A stretch of DNA of 64,000 nucleotides from Pipra filicauda (Eukaryota; Chordata; Aves; Passeriformes; Pipridae): the NCBI RefSeq assembly GCF_003945595.2, contig NW_024104361.1:434001-498000 (forward strand), given 5' to 3'. Shown here one piece after another: positions 12,425 to 24,604 of this stretch. Each line of letters begins with the position of its first letter. Position 1 is the stretch's first letter. The position numbers and the translations under genes were made by a program. A model generated the notes under the pieces. It was given only the letters and a program-made list of their open reading frames with translations. It ran no database searches and was not told the DNA's origin.

Positions 12425-12620
12425 TAATTCCAGTCAATTCCAGTCAAAGGGTTGATAGAGATCTGTTTGCGGTAATTTGCTGCAGTTTATCCACTCTTTT
12501 CACCTTCTATCGACTCTTCACTGCCGGGCCGGCTGACATGCTGTTACTCGAGTGAGGAAATTAAAATTTGATGCAATAATCCCAAATAAGAAGGATTTTA
12601 TTAGGTAATGTATACACTTT
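12425..12620. other. AT-rich unique block, enhancer-like by appearance
   Basis: Unique sequence with a repeated AATTCCAGTCA, AATTTGATGCAATAAT and GATTTTATTAGGTAAT segments and no repeat match. Possible conserved non-coding element; not provable without alignment. Confidence 0.25.
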
Positions 12621-13017
12621 AGATGAGGTATTCTCGCCTGATACATTGATAGAGGAACACAGAAATGCTGTGCACCACAGATAAAAAGAGAGGCAAGAGA
12701 GACGGGGAGCGAGCGGGTGGAGCAGCAGTGAGGCCCTGCTCTGTACAGCTGGGGCTGAGACAGAAGAGGTCGTGCACATTTTGACCTGCTGAGTCCAATG
12801 TCAGGGTAAACATCACTCAAAAATGCACTGCAGCCTGTTGGCTTGACCTGTAGGCCTGGTTTTGGACAGCCACTGACCAAGGACAGGCTCCTCATCCAAA
12901 TTTATTGTTATCATTTTGATAACCAAGATGTTCTCTCACTCCATGCTCTCTTGGAGGGGGCGAGGCAGAGCTGATGGGACTTCCACAGGGAGACAAAAAT
13001 TGCACATAGTTAACATT

Positions 13018-13065
13018 TGGACTTGATGATCTTTGAGGTCTTTTCCAGCCTAAATGACTCTGTGT
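13018..13065 (+). repeat. CR1 LINE 3' tail fragment
   Basis: TTGATGATCTTTGAGGTC, then TTTTCCAGCCTAAATGACTC and a short TGTG end, a diverged CR1 tail. Confidence 0.7.
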
Positions 13066-14071
13066 TAAACCCCACACCCTTGTTTCAGCAGCGGAATTTC
13101 TCCCAGGAAGGCTGGGACTTGGGGTCCAAACCACTCAAAGCAGCCCTCATGTTTTGCAACCTTCCTCTTCACCGTGTCTCTGGTGTCACCTATCCATCTT
13201 GGACACCTCATTGCACGTTGCCAAGAGAAATTAAAATCTCTAAACCCGCCTGAAAAGTGCTGCCTGGTGAGCACTCCTTCCTTCATTTCCTGTATCAGGG
13301 TTACACTGTGGTTATTTGCTGCTTTCCCTACTGCAAACATTGTATATTCCGGGAAAAAACATGTCAGTGCATCAACACAAAGAGATCTTTGAGCCTTAAA
13401 ATACATTATTATTTGAAGGAGATGCCCTTTCCTGGATACCAGGTCACCCTCCATGAAGGTGATGCGGTCTACAATTTTTTATACTCGTGGATCTTCCATT
13501 TCTTTCATTCCATCTAAGGCTTTTTTTCCTCCTAGTTAAGGTTGATCTAAATTGTGGGTTTTTTTACTTCCCTGCAGCTCACTCTGCCCACACCAAAAAT
13601 ACACCCTAATCTCAGCAAAACTTTCACTTTGTGCAAGTAATTCATGAATAAGCCATTTTTTGGCCATCTCTTAGCCAGCGGATGGGTAATGTGCTGTCTG
13701 ACCACAGGATTTGGGACAGCAGGACTCAGCCCTATTGATCCAGCACTCTCCATGTCAGGGCTTTGCTCAAAGTGAATAAAAAGGAATTCCCTCTTCCGCT
13801 GTGTGAACTGAGCCATCAGGCATTTGGGATCCCAGAGTTGTTATGGGATGCACACGTGGTATGGGCACACACCATGCCGCTGTTTAAGACAGAAGGTTTT
13901 TCCATCCACACACAAAAATATTTCCCTATATGCAAAGCAATGGGATGCACAGCTGTGCCTTGGGAAGGTGGATGCTACTGGGGAGGGCTGGTGCTTGGAC
14001 TGAAGGCCCTGGGCACCCTTGCTGGGAGCAGAGCAAACAACTCCCAAGGCCCTGATGTCTGCTGTAGTGGT

Positions 14072-14084
14072 GGGGGGGGGGGGG
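14072..14084 (+). repeat. 13-G homopolymer run
   Basis: Uninterrupted G run 465 bp from the EC2/EC3 linker exon's donor end. Confidence 0.85.
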
Positions 14085-14548
14085 AAAACCCCCATCCCTG
14101 CTGTATTTAGAGACTGGGAGACGCTTTTCCACAAACAGTGAGTTTGCTGACAAACCGAGTTTCGGAAGAACTAAAATGATTGGATCAATTTGGCAAAACC
14201 TGGGGGAAAAGACTCAAAGTGCTGAAATGGCTGATGATTCTGGCATTTTCAAAACTGCCTCATTTCAGGAGCGTTTAAATTTTCCTTCAAGTTCTCTATT
14301 GGAAATGGCATGCAGATAGACTGTGGGGAGGGAACGGGGTGACCGGCTGCTAAGAACAGCCTTTGTAAAATTTAAGAAAAAAAAGCTCAGGAAAATATTT
14401 GACTTAGGGTTCAGCCTTCCTAAACCCCCTGGCTTAGGCTCCCTTTTTTTTAAAATAAAAGGCAGAATGTTTTGGAGCTGGCTGGAAACACGTTGCTTCA
14501 GAAAGAAACCCCGCGGTCCTGCCCGTCAGAGCGAAGCACAGCCCTTAC

Positions 14549-14677
14549 CGGAGGTGAGTTCTCGTAGATGTTGGTGCTGTAGGGCAGGTTGATGAAGATG
14601 GGGTCCATGTCCTGCACGTCCGTGATGGTGATGGCCAGGTTGGCCAGAGTAGACAGCGGCTTGTTTTTATCTTGGTC
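14549..14677 (-). CDS. CDH23: CDH23 exon, end of EC2, EC2-EC3 linker, start of EC3
   Basis: The exon has 129 nt (43 codons), phase 0 at both ends, acceptor TTTTCAAG and donor CCG|GTAAGG. The product starts DQDKNKPLSTLANLAITITD, contains VQDMDPIFINLPYSTNIYEN and ends SPP. DQDKNKP supplies the late EC2 calcium ligands. The linker between EC2 and EC3 reads DVQDMDP instead of the standard DxNDNxP. Human CDH23 has nearly the same unusual linker as I recall, so this is a conserved property of the family and not an error. The next exon (GTTVR) lies 7.4 kb downstream in the transcript. Confidence 0.97.
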
Positions 14678-15534
14678 CTTGAAAAAATGAGGGGTGGGGA
14701 GGAGAGAGAAAGGATTTCTATCAGAAACCGCAGAATTATTCAGCAGCATTAAGTCTCCTGCAGCTGTAGTTGGGCCAGAATCTCTGAATAGTGGAGGTAA
14801 TCATCTCTTTTTTCAAGCTACCTGCTGGAATTATTGTCCACTGCACCTCCCTCTAAGCTGAAACACAATATGCATTTCATTCCAGCATCAGTCCTTTAAA
14901 ATAAAGCAAACACCAATTTAGTTTTCATTACATTTTGAGTGAAAACGCAGCAACACTGTTCAAAATATACTTCAAAACATAAATCCCCTCCTAACACAGA
15001 CACAGCCCAGGGTACCTCTGCATGGTGAGACCCAGGGGTGGCTGCCAGCAGTGTCTCACACCAGCACATCATAACAGAGTGTCTCATACCCACCACCAGT
15101 GCTGATGCCTCAGCACAGCTTGGGCTCCATCAGCTGGAACATGACCCAAGTCCACCAGCTCCCTCGTGTTCCCACTGCTCTTCCAAACCCCACGGGCTGC
15201 CTTGCAGTAGCAGCTTTATTCTGTTCTGTATTTGCTGCTCCAAGCTCTGGCAGAGGGTACGTACACCCAGTGCTGCTCCTGGGTTCGTAGGATGCCCGGG
15301 CTCTCACACAGAAGGCAGACTGGAAACCCTGAATTGCAGGAGTCATCCCCACAGTAACAACATCCTTTCTCCTGGGCTGCTAAAAACCTCTCCCCTCCTA
15401 CCTTGCTTGAGGACTGGCAGGATCGAGGTGACCATCCTCCCTGCTCTGCCAAGCAGGTCACAAGCATGCAGAGATCTCAGAAGGACCAGTCGTGGCCCTT
15501 GAACACTGAAATGCTCCGAGCAGGACCATCAGTA

Positions 15535-16034
15535 CCCTGGAGCACTGCATCCAGCTCTGGGGCCACTCAGCACCAGAAGGGCGTCAAGAGGAGGCCATAA
15601 AGATGCTCCGAGGGCTGGAGCCCCTCTGCTCTGGAGCCAGGTTGGGAGAGCTGGGGGTGTTCACCTGAAGAAGAGAAGGCTCCAGGGACACCTTGAAGCC
15701 CCTTCCAGTGCCTAAAGGGGCTCCAAGAGAGCTGGAGAGGGACTTTGGACAAGGGTCTGGAGGGACAGAAGAAGGGCAAATGGCTTTCCACTGACAGAGG
15801 GTAGGGTTAGATGGAATATTGGGAAGGAATTCTTCCCTGTGAGGGTGGGGAGGCCCTGGCAAGGTTGCCCAGAGAAGCTGTGGCTGCCCCATCCATGGAA
15901 ATGTTCAGGGCCAGGTTGGATGGGGTTCTGGGCAACCTGGTCTAGTGGAAGGTGTCCCTGCTCATGGCAGGGAATTGGACTAAATGACCTTCAAATGTCC
16001 CTTCCAACCCAAACCACTCCGTGATTCTATGATC
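15535..16034 (+). repeat. CR1 LINE, longest young-looking 3' copy
   Basis: About 500 bp are collinear with the CR1 3' end: an ACTGCATCCAGCTCTGGGGC start, a GAGCCCCTCTGCTCTGGAGC stretch, GGAATATTGGGAAGGAATTC, TTGCCCAGAGAAGCTGTGGC and a terminal GTGATTCTATGAT. It includes the end of the reverse-transcriptase region and the whole untranslated tail. Confidence 0.93.
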
Positions 16035-17036
16035 ATCTCCCTTTCACCCCATCACATCCCATCAGAATGGAGCCTCAAGCACTTTCCCAAAGCAAGACCC
16101 TTTCTCCGCAGCCAATGCCACAGCAGTAGGCACTGCCACCAGCTTCTCCTGGCAGTGCCCTGCTGCCTGTGCTTTTCTTGCTGAAGTCTCATCCCATGAG
16201 TGCTCAAAAGTGCCCCCAATGCCCACAGCCCTTTGCTAAAAGCGTAGGAATAAAGGGAGAGCACACGAAGGGAAGGAAATCAATCTCTCCTTACCCCCAA
16301 TCAAGCACTGTGCTGGAAAGCAACCATTAGAGGTTACCACACACTCCTGCAAAGCGGCTCTGAGTAGCAGCAAAGGCTGATTGCCAGAAGATTAATGTTA
16401 ATTTAAACCGTATTCAACAACACAGCTTGTACATTATCCTCTTAACCCGCAGGCCTCGGTGTTCAGGGCCTGGATGGAGGCTTACTTCAGACTCCAATCT
16501 GCTGTTAGTGTTATCAGGCTGAAGTCCTTTGTTTCTTCAGATAATTTTCTTTCCCCTCCCCTTCACCTTCTAAATTTTGTTTAAGGCATCACAGATCACC
16601 GAAGAAGTGAGCACACTTCCAGTTTCCTCACTGACTGTCTCTCCTGCCTCTGTCTGCCCTTGCTGCCTCCCTCCCTGGTGTGAAATGACTCCTGCCTTGC
16701 ATCTGAGCTCCCCAGCTCTCCTTGCAGCCACCCTGAATTCACCATCAGCCCAGTTCCCACTCCAGACCATGCAAACTCTTCATCAGGCAGGCAAGAGACT
16801 GCATTTGCTCTTCCAGCTCCTGCTACGCTTCTGCGACTCTCATCCTTCTCCCCTGGCACGGATTTGCCCCGCAGTTTCTCATCACTTCTCTTCTAGGGGT
16901 TACTACAACTGACCAAGCCAAGGAGACATGCCCACAGCTGCCATCCGGCCAAGTTCAGAGACTTTAAATATTTAAGTCTTTTTTCCCTGAGCTGGAAATC
17001 ACTATATGCCATGAGCACATAGAGCAAGTATCAGCT

Positions 17037-17202
17037 TGTCAGGGAAGTTGTGGCTGCCCCACACCTGCAAGTGTTCAAAGCTTGGCTGGACAGGGCTTGG
17101 AGCAACCTGGTCTAGTGGAAGGTGTCCCTGCCCATGGTCGGGGAGTGGAACGAACTGAGCTTTAAGATCCCGTCCAACCCAAACCATTCTGTGATTCTAT
17201 GA
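17037..17202 (+). repeat. CR1 LINE 3' fragment
   Basis: Runs from GGGAAGTTGTGGCTGCCCC to CCATTCTGTGATTCTATGAA with the usual GGAAGGTGTCCCTGCCCATG in the middle. Confidence 0.93.
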
Positions 17203-18097
17203 AGTACCAGATATGCCCCCATTTTATCTTCACTGGGATATGGGGCTAGATGGAACTGGATAGATCAAGGTGACATCCTTGCATCCTTGAGGACACCAGA
17301 CTCATGGAAGAAAGTCCCTTTTCCATCATGGATGATGTTTGGTCCCACATTTCCTAACCTGCCAGACAGTTCAACAGCACATCCCAGGAAAGCGTGCCAG
17401 CAACAGACACCAATAAGGAAACAAAGAGAGGCCTGCTCACCACTGGAATATTAAAAATAACATGAGGTATGTTTCAGAAAAAGAACAAGCTTCTGGGGGA
17501 GATTCCACAGCCTGGAACATGCAGGGCTTGGGCTGAAAGGTTGTGGTGTTTGCCTGTGGCCCTGCAGTCTGTGAGTGCCCCGTCTCGGCACCGTGAAGAG
17601 CAAAGCAGCCCTGGACAGCCCTCCCGTGTCCTCCTGACATTTGTGGTTCTGCATCAAGACAATGATCTTGATTAAATCACATGCTTCAAGAGTTCTAGCC
17701 AGCTGCCTGCAGGAGACACAGAGGGTTTTCTCCCCCTCTCCTGAGTGCAGAGTTGGTCAGATGTATTCCAGAGCTGAATCTCACCTTCCTCTGTTGAATC
17801 TGAGATGGGAAGAAACCACCACCCAGATCACCTGCTCGTGTGCTGCTCCACATTCTCAACTCTCACTAGATTTAACACCAGGGAAGAAGTTTCCCATTCA
17901 AATGGGCCATGAATTTACCATGGTGGATGCATCTCCCAAGGGTCCCCTCCCAGTATGATGGTATTGACTACAATTAGGACTTTGCTTTCTCCTTTGTCCA
18001 CCAAAACTTTAACTCATGATGTCTGAACTTCATACAGGTAAATCCACCTGTAATAAACCATGATGTACAAGGAATGAGCCTGGAGGATTAATATACT

Positions 18098-18308
18098 AAA
18101 GAAATCCTTCCCTGTGAGGGTGGTGAGGCCCTGGCACAGGTTGCCCAGAGAAGCTGTAGCTGCCCCATCCCTGGAAATGTTTAGGGCCAGGTTGGATGGG
18201 GCTTGGAGCAACCTGGTCTAGTGGAAGGTGTCCCTGCCCATGGCAGGGGCATCGAATGAGATGGTCTTTAACGTCCTTTCCAACCCAAACCATTCTGTGA
18301 TTCTATGA
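18098..18308 (+). repeat. CR1 LINE 3' fragment
   Basis: Starts at AAATCCTTCCCTGTGAGGGT and ends CATTCTGTGATTCTATGA. It ends 288 bp from the EC2 exon. Confidence 0.94.
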
Positions 18309-18596
18309 GTGGTCTGTATGGCCTGTACTGGGTTTCATCACCAAGGGAGCTGCTCCCCTTCATGCAGAAGCCCCTGACAAGCCTGAGATGCTGCTGGAGA
18401 GGTGTAGCTGTGCTCCACACAGATTTGAAACTACCCAGGCACTACATTGCTACAATACCTTGCTAAGTAGAAAACACTGGATATGCCCAAGAAGATGCCA
18501 GAGTAGGGCAATAAAATAAACAAGCAACAGCTCCTTCCCCATTGCAGCCCCCGCAGACACCACCTCCAGCCCTGCAGCAGCCAGAGGGGGACTCAC

Positions 18597-18791
18597 CGTG
18601 GCGTTCACCTGGAGCTGGTAGGCCTGAGTCACCTCATAGTCCAGCTCTCGGATCACCGACACGATGCCACGGCCGCTGTCGATGGCAAAGAAGTTGGAAG
18701 GGGGCTGGAAGGAGTACAGCACACTGCCCCCGGCCCCCTGGTCTGGGTCCGTGGCGTTCACGATGAAAATCGGAGTGCCCACCGGGGTGTT
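18597..18791 (-). CDS. CDH23: CDH23 exon encoding the main part of EC2
   Basis: This is the largest coding exon here, with 195 nt (65 codons) and phase 0 at both ends. The acceptor is TTTCCAG and the donor is ACG|GTGAGT. The protein begins NTPVGTPIFIVNATDPDQGA and ends with ELDYEVTQAYQLQVNAT. NATDPD carries the DxD calcium ligands, and LDYE takes the place of the common LDRE motif. Two N-x-T sequons (both NAT) are visible, one of them completed by the last codon. The sequence matches human CDH23 EC2 closely by memory. Its upstream neighbour is almost 36 kb away, yet the phase and the protein order (RIPE then NTPVG) join exactly. An antisense CR1 copy ends 288 bp past the donor in the following intron. 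Confidence 0.97.
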
Positions 18792-20447
18792 CTGGAAAGA
18801 CACAACAAGCATCAGTAATACTGTGAACCTGCCCATTTCCCCATCAAACACACATCAGCAATTTCCTCTACCCGCCAGAGGGAATTCCTAGAGACCCGAC
18901 AACTTCAGTCCTGTGTTTTCAGGACATTTAGAAGTTATACAGCTGCATTCTTTATGACAGTATTGCAGGAGCTATAATAGTTGTTACACACTTATAATAA
19001 CAGTTATACAGCTGTGGTCAAGATGGCACTCTATCACAAACCCGTATTTTCCCACACATCCCAACTTTCCAGAAAAATTGCTCTCTTTGCTGAAACTTGC
19101 TTTCTGCCCAAAGGCATTTTTATTTTTGATGCCAATTCCCTCAGGATTTTCACCACAAGGCATTAAATATAGGAAGACTTAAAAAATAATAATAAAAAAA
19201 AGGCATTAAATGCACCACAGAACTTAACGTAAAAGTCAAAGTTGTAGTTTCCACAGCAACTACAACCTGGCCCGATTAACACAGGCATGAACAGTTACAT
19301 CGTCATAAATCTGGAACTAATCTACATGCATAAAATATGCAGCTGAGTGCACAAAATCAGCAATGGCAAGTGCAGTTTGGCACTTCTTATTGTTTAACTT
19401 CACAGCGGGGAGAACAATTATCCATTTTTGGTGGAACAGCTGCATGTTCCTATGCAAATCTTAAAATGCATATTCTTGTCTCTCTCCAAAGGCAAAAGCA
19501 CAGACAGACAAGCGAAAAGGCTCTGCTGGGGCCCCAGGCTGCAGGTACAGATGGATCATGACACCTTGGGCATGTCCCTCTGCTTGTGACGCAGTCAGAG
19601 CCATGGGAAGGGGTGACAAGGAGCTAAACCTCAAAAGGGAAGACAGCAAAGGTCACAGAAGTAAGACCGGGCAGCAGCTGGTTATGGCCAGTTGGGATAA
19701 TACGGATTATTTCTGCAAACCTCTCCCCAAGCCTCTGTATTTTATTGTTAACTTCTTTCATACTAAATTATTAGTCCTCAGCTTACAGAGAAGTATCATG
19801 AAGTGCTGAGAAGATGGAGAGGAGGTTTGAGGAGAGCCAGAGCTTAGAGGACGAGGCACTGCTTCCCAGAAAAACCTTTGCCAAAGTTGAGCAACAAAAC
19901 AGAGCCATTTTCAGGTTTCTTGGGAACCACGAAGCTTGCAGTGAATCAAAGGCTGTCCTGGTCACCAGGGCTCCACGCTGGCACATCTGATTTAACCAGT
20001 TTAACAGTGGGGCATGGCACCAGCAAAGAACCAAAGCCTCTGAATTTCCCCGCCCCAAAGGCAGGTAGCAGGATTTTGTACGAGGTTGGTCAGACAGAGC
20101 AGGGAACCCGGGGCACATTCTGCAACCCACACAGACCAATCCAGGCTCTGGACACTCATCCCATGCACATCCCTCATGCTTCCTGCCCTTGGATCCAGCC
20201 ATGCAGCACTGCAGGGATGCTCTGACACCTGAGTTCACCTCAGGCTCCAGCAAAACTCCACTTCCCTTTCATCAGTGTCTCTTCTGCTGAGGTATGACAG
20301 GTTGCAGCTCCATCCTAGGTTTTTCATTTCCTTTCTTTTTTTCCCTCCTCTAAATCAAGCTGCTATAGAAAGTCTCACAGGGCACGGCCTTAGGATTATT
20401 TTTTAAAGCACCTTCAAGTTTTTTGGTGATCAGCAGTCACAAAAGCA

Positions 20448-20600
20448 TAAAAAGATAGAGCTAGAAATGACCTCAAAAAAGAAACCTGTCTCCGTGCTAC
20501 ACCTAAATCATTCCCATCCTTAGAGCCTTCTAGTGATGGAGACACCACATCCTCCCCAGCCCATTTGTCCCAGAATTTTGCTGCCCTTTTCCTTACAGCT
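20448..20600 (-). repeat. Old diverged CR1-family fragment, reversed
   Basis: AGAGCTAGAAATGACCTC, TTCTAGTGATGGAGACACCA and CATTTGTCCCAGAATTTTG follow the order of ancient amniote CR1 3' sequence. Divergence is high, so the borders are approximate. Confidence 0.55.
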
Positions 20601-23127
20601 GCTCATTCTCTGGCATGCTGAACCAAGATCTGCCCTGCTGCCATGTAAACCCTTGACTTCGTGCCACATGCACAGCAACTTAATCCTGGTTTGTGAATTT
20701 GAACTGTTTGGGAACCAGGATTTTGTCATCTCAGGGCGGGTGTGTTGGGATGGAGAAGTCCTTCATGGGAGGCTGTGGTGAGTGTTTGCTTTTTGAGCAC
20801 TCCCAAGACACCTTTTCAGACACAACTAGAGCATCTCCCCACCCCTCTTGAGGGCCACCTGCCTCCCCCAAGCTATCACCATCTGGGAACAGCTCCAGAG
20901 CATCCACAGCCTTCCTCCTGCGGCTGCCAGGGCACTGCTTCCACCACTGCACTCCGTATGCTCCAACAACTACCTTCTCAAATTCCTTCCCAGAGCCACT
21001 GAAGGTATCAGTGTCCTGACACGGAGGGTTAGAAATTAACCATTAATAGGGAAAGGCAGCAAAAGAGTAGATGATGGGGGGTCTGGGGCATATTGTCCCT
21101 GGGAATAATAATATTCATACGGATAAAGCTGGCCTTGATGAATATGTTTCCTCTTCTTTTTAAGTGCCCCTAGCCACTCCTTTTAATATGCAAATCCGCT
21201 CTGGTCACCCGTGATTAGGGGTCTGCTCGGCTGGCTGTGAAAGAGGAGAGCTTGATTTCCCCTGCATTGTATTCCATACAATAGCCCCAAAGCAGGCTTT
21301 GAAGGGAGTTCATCTCCTTGTCCTTCCAAAGGAGAAGCTGCCTGGAGGGACTCAGAGGTCACTGGCTCTGGTGCTGTCAGCTCTGGCCCTGCAGACACTG
21401 TCTGAGCTCTGACTTGGTGATTACCGTGGCTTCATCCTTATTTTACAGCTTTGCTGACCAGGTCCCTTCATTGGCCAGGAGACAGTTCAAGCCAAACAAT
21501 CACGGTGTCAGCTCTAGACAAAGATCTGGCTGGGCCTGGGAATCAGTCACAGGCTTCTACACCAAAGCATCTGAGGGGCTGGGAGGGACCCCAGAGCAGG
21601 ACCTTGTTGGGGGCAGTGTGCACATACAAGCACGAGGGTGGGTGCGTGAGCAAAGCACAGTGTTGGTGAATTTAGGAGGGGTGCAGGAGGGCTTCCAGGA
21701 GGAGTGTTATGGGAGCATGAAGCCACGTAGCATAGATACAGAGAGGGAAATCACTGATAATGCCCAAAACACACAGGTCAGCGGGGATATTTCACTACTA
21801 AACACACGCCCTTATTCACAACAGCACGCAGGTGAAAGGATGCAAAGCTGTTACTAAGGAGTGCTCTGTGTAATGCATCTTTTCTTCCCCAGCTCAAATT
21901 CAGGCAAAAAAGAAAAAATAAAATCCTCCCAAACCAGCAAAACCAGCTGTGGGATGCAGCAGTCCCATACCAGCAGTCCTCCAGGGAAAGAGGTCTCATT
22001 CTCAATGCTCATGCCCAGGCAGGCACAGTCAGGACTTGGAGGAATTTCAGACCCTCTGCCTTAAGAAGCATAAGAAAGACATGCCTTTAAAATCCTCTTG
22101 CCATTTTTGGGTGAAACAGACTCAGGATATTCCTCAGCAGGAAGCCAAAGTCTTTATTTCTCAAAAGATGCGGCCCATCATCTAAACAATGAAGCAAAAC
22201 ATCTGGATAAACAGAACTGCCTGGGGCTTGTGTTTGACGGTAAATACCAGACAGAGGACACAGCCCAGGGAGATGCCATTGGAAAGCCCTGCACTGGACC
22301 CTATTTCTGCATTTTCAGCATTTGGGCCACTTATAGGACTCTTCTGCATATTCCTCAGGGCTTTTCTTCATTAACAAAGACTAATTGTAGTTATGCTTAT
22401 CTCACCAAGAGGCAAAAATAGCAAATTCTATCTTTTTTTGTCCAGGCAGACAACAGCCTACAGGTGCTTGTGGGAAGCAGGTGAGTTTTCCACACAAGTC
22501 GCCAAATTTTGTCACTTTTTAAAGCTTTCAGCTCCCTCCAGCAGCCTGCTAGGAAGCTCCATTCACCACGGAAAAAAGAACTGGTGAAAAACTGTGTCAT
22601 ATCATTAAATCTTTGTTACAACACCAGCAGATGTGAGATAAAAATAAACATGCAGACAGATGCCACCGTGGAGGAGGAGGAGGGCAAGCAGGAGTGGGAC
22701 CTACTCCTGACCCATCTCCAGCATCACATCCTTCATCCTACGGCTCAGCAAGAGCAGCTCCAGCACCCAGATCTCCCCTGAGCAGCTCCAGGAGTTAAAG
22801 GGCTCTGAGGTGCTGGGTAGCAAGGCCATTTGTGCCTCCCTTATTTTGCAATAAATGAATAAGAAAGGTTCAAACTCTTATTAAAAAAAAACAAACTTCT
22901 AGAAGAAGCTTGGGAGGGGTCCAAACCAAAAGCAGCAGCAGCCCAAACCTCTAATCATAAGGAGACCACTCTGCTTCAGGAACAAACAACTCTAAAATCC
23001 CTGTTCAAACACAGAAGGATGTTGCTGCACAAGGAGGAGGCAAAGGAGAGACCAAGACCTTACCTCTCTCTTACCAGTGCAGAGGTGAGGCAGCAATATG
23101 TGTCTTTGAGCAACCACAAAGCATCAG

Positions 23128-23421
23128 GATCACAGAATGGGTCAGGCTGGAAGGGACCACAGTGGGTCATCTGGTCCAGCTCAAGCAGGGCCAGTCCAGA
23201 GCACACAGCACACGATTATGTCCAGACAGTTCTGGAATATCCCCAGTAAGGGAGACTCCACACCCTCTCTGGGCCATCAGTTCCAGCGCTCAGTCACCAC
23301 ACAGGAAAGAAGTTCTTCCTCACATTCAGGTGGAACTTCCTGCACATCAGCTCCTGCCTCTTGTCCTATTGCTTGGCACCACCAAGAAGAGCCTGGTCCA
23401 TCCTCTGGACATCCTCCCAAG
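23128..23421 (-). repeat. CR1 LINE fragment, reversed
   Basis: ATCACAGAATGGGTCAGGCT, AAGGGACCACAGTGGGTCAT, GGAAAGAAGTTCTTCCTCAC and TTCAGGTGGAACTTCCTGCA are diagnostic of a reversed CR1 and are about 290 bp long in total. Confidence 0.92.
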
Positions 23422-23702
23422 AAGTTGTGTTTTCATCCCAAAGTCGTCGTGGGTATGGCCCAAGCACTGCATATCACAGCAAACACCTCCCCTGGGCTGT
23501 CCCCTCCTGTGTGACCCTCAGCACAAGTGACCAGACACAGACACGCCCCGTGTTAACCCCGAGAGCTGGGACGCCAAACCCTTATGCAATATTCTCTGTA
23601 AAAGGGCAGTTAAGGCTGAAGAAGGGGTTAGAGAAAAGGGACTTTTAAAAATATTTACATCTCACTCTGGTCTTTAATATCTTATGAATCCTGCTATAAA
23701 AT

Positions 23703-24227
23703 GCATTAATGTAGTGGGTTTTTGTGGCTGGGTTTTGGTAGCGGGGGGGCTACAGGGCTGGTTTCTGTCAGAAGCTGCCAGAAGCTTCCCCTCTCCCATG
23801 GAGCCAATGCCAGCCAGCTCCAGGATGGACTGCCTGCTGCTGGCCAAGGCCGAGCCAATCAGGAGTGACAGTAACGCCTCTGGGATAACATATTTAAGAA
23901 AAGAATGTTGTGGCGCAGGAAGAATTCCAGCCAGGGAACAGTGGAGTGAGAACATGGGAACAACAAGGTAGACACTGAGGTCAGTGAAGAAGGAGGGGGA
24001 GGAGGAGCTCCAGGTGCCGGAGCCGAAGCCCTGTAGCCCATGGAGGACCATCAGGATGCAGAGACCCCCCTGCAGCCCACGGAGGAGCCCATGCTGGAGC
24101 AGGTGGCTGTGACCCACCCCATGGGAGGCCCAGGATGGAGTAGGGTCCTGCTGGAGACCTGCAGCCCATGGAGAGGGAAGCTCATGCAGGAGCAGGAGCA
24201 GGTTTTTCCTGGGTAGGACTTGTGGCT
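23703..24227 (+). mobile_element. LTR-type interspersed repeat, songbird-like
   Basis: The block starts GGTTTTTGTGGCTGGGTTTT, contains GCCTCTGGGATAACATATTT (a possible TATA area), GTCAGTGAAGAAGGAGGGGG, and several copies of a CTGCAGCCCATGGAG phrase. It resembles, from memory, a repeat abundant in passerine genomes and linked to endogenous retroviruses of the ERVL kind; I cannot confirm the name. It stops abruptly at a CR1 tail (24228), so it is truncated or was joined there. No intact protein frame is present. Confidence 0.55.
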
Positions 24228-24270
24228 CTTTAAGGTTCCTTCCAACCCAAACCATTCCGTGAGTTTTTGA
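24228..24270 (+). repeat. CR1 LINE tail remnant
   Basis: CTTTAAGGTTCCTTCCAACC followed by CAAACCATTCCGTGAG; only the last 40 bp of a CR1, directly adjoining the LTR-type repeat. Confidence 0.8.
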
Positions 24271-24382
24271 TGTGCCCCACCAAGCAGGTTACATGGCCAC
24301 AGCTGAAAATGAGGGGAGCTGGGCAGGGCACCTGAAAAAAGTCAGAGCACAATCTCCTCTTTGTCTGCCACCAAATGTTCCC

Positions 24383-24604
24383 CTCCAGCTGTGCCAGGGG
24401 AGGTTCAGATTGAACAACAAGAAACATTTCTTCATGGAAAGCGTTGTTCAGCACTGGAACGGCTGCCCAGGGAAGTGGTAGAGTCACCATCCCAGGAGGG
24501 ATTTAAAAGACACGTGGATGTAGCACTTGGGGACCCGGTTTAGTGCTGAGTTAATGGATGGAGTCAATGATCTTAGAGGTCCTTTCCAACCTAAATGGTT
24601 CATG
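24383..24604 (+). repeat. CR1 LINE 3' fragment
   Basis: Contains GGGGAGGTTCAGATTGAACA, AGCACTGGAACGGCTGCCCA, GGAGGGATTTAAAAGACACG and TTAGAGGTCCTTTCCAACCT, a CR1 subfamily different from the common tail. Confidence 0.9.

Larger units (their letters stand above)
7148..14548. other. CDH23: CDH23 intron between EC3 and EC2/EC3 linker exons
   Basis: This 7.4 kb intron has clean splice borders with the exons on either side. It contains the LTR-like element (7249-7808), purine-rich and C-run simple sequence near 8460 and 8860, a small perfect hairpin (9712-9745), a TATA-rich tract (9420-9586), CR1 fragments at 11727-11922 and 13018-13065, a TTC repeat (12288-12309) and a 13-G run (14072-14084). 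The longest open frame (8844-9407, minus) shows no recognisable domain and is treated as chance. Confidence 0.85.
14678..18596. other. CDH23: CDH23 intron between linker and EC2 exons
   Basis: This 3.9 kb intron holds three plus-orientation CR1 copies (15535-16034, 17037-17202, 18098-18308), with AT-rich unique sequence near 16380-16520 between the first two. No other coding segment is seen. Confidence 0.85.

Noticed and set aside
17002..18293. Minus-strand frames beginning MVWVG, also near 24255, 29330 and 53020
   Set aside because: The recurring peptide is only the antisense translation of the CR1 tail, not a gene family.
18542..18766. Plus-strand frame over the EC2 exon
   Set aside because: Shadow of the CDH23 exon on the opposite strand.
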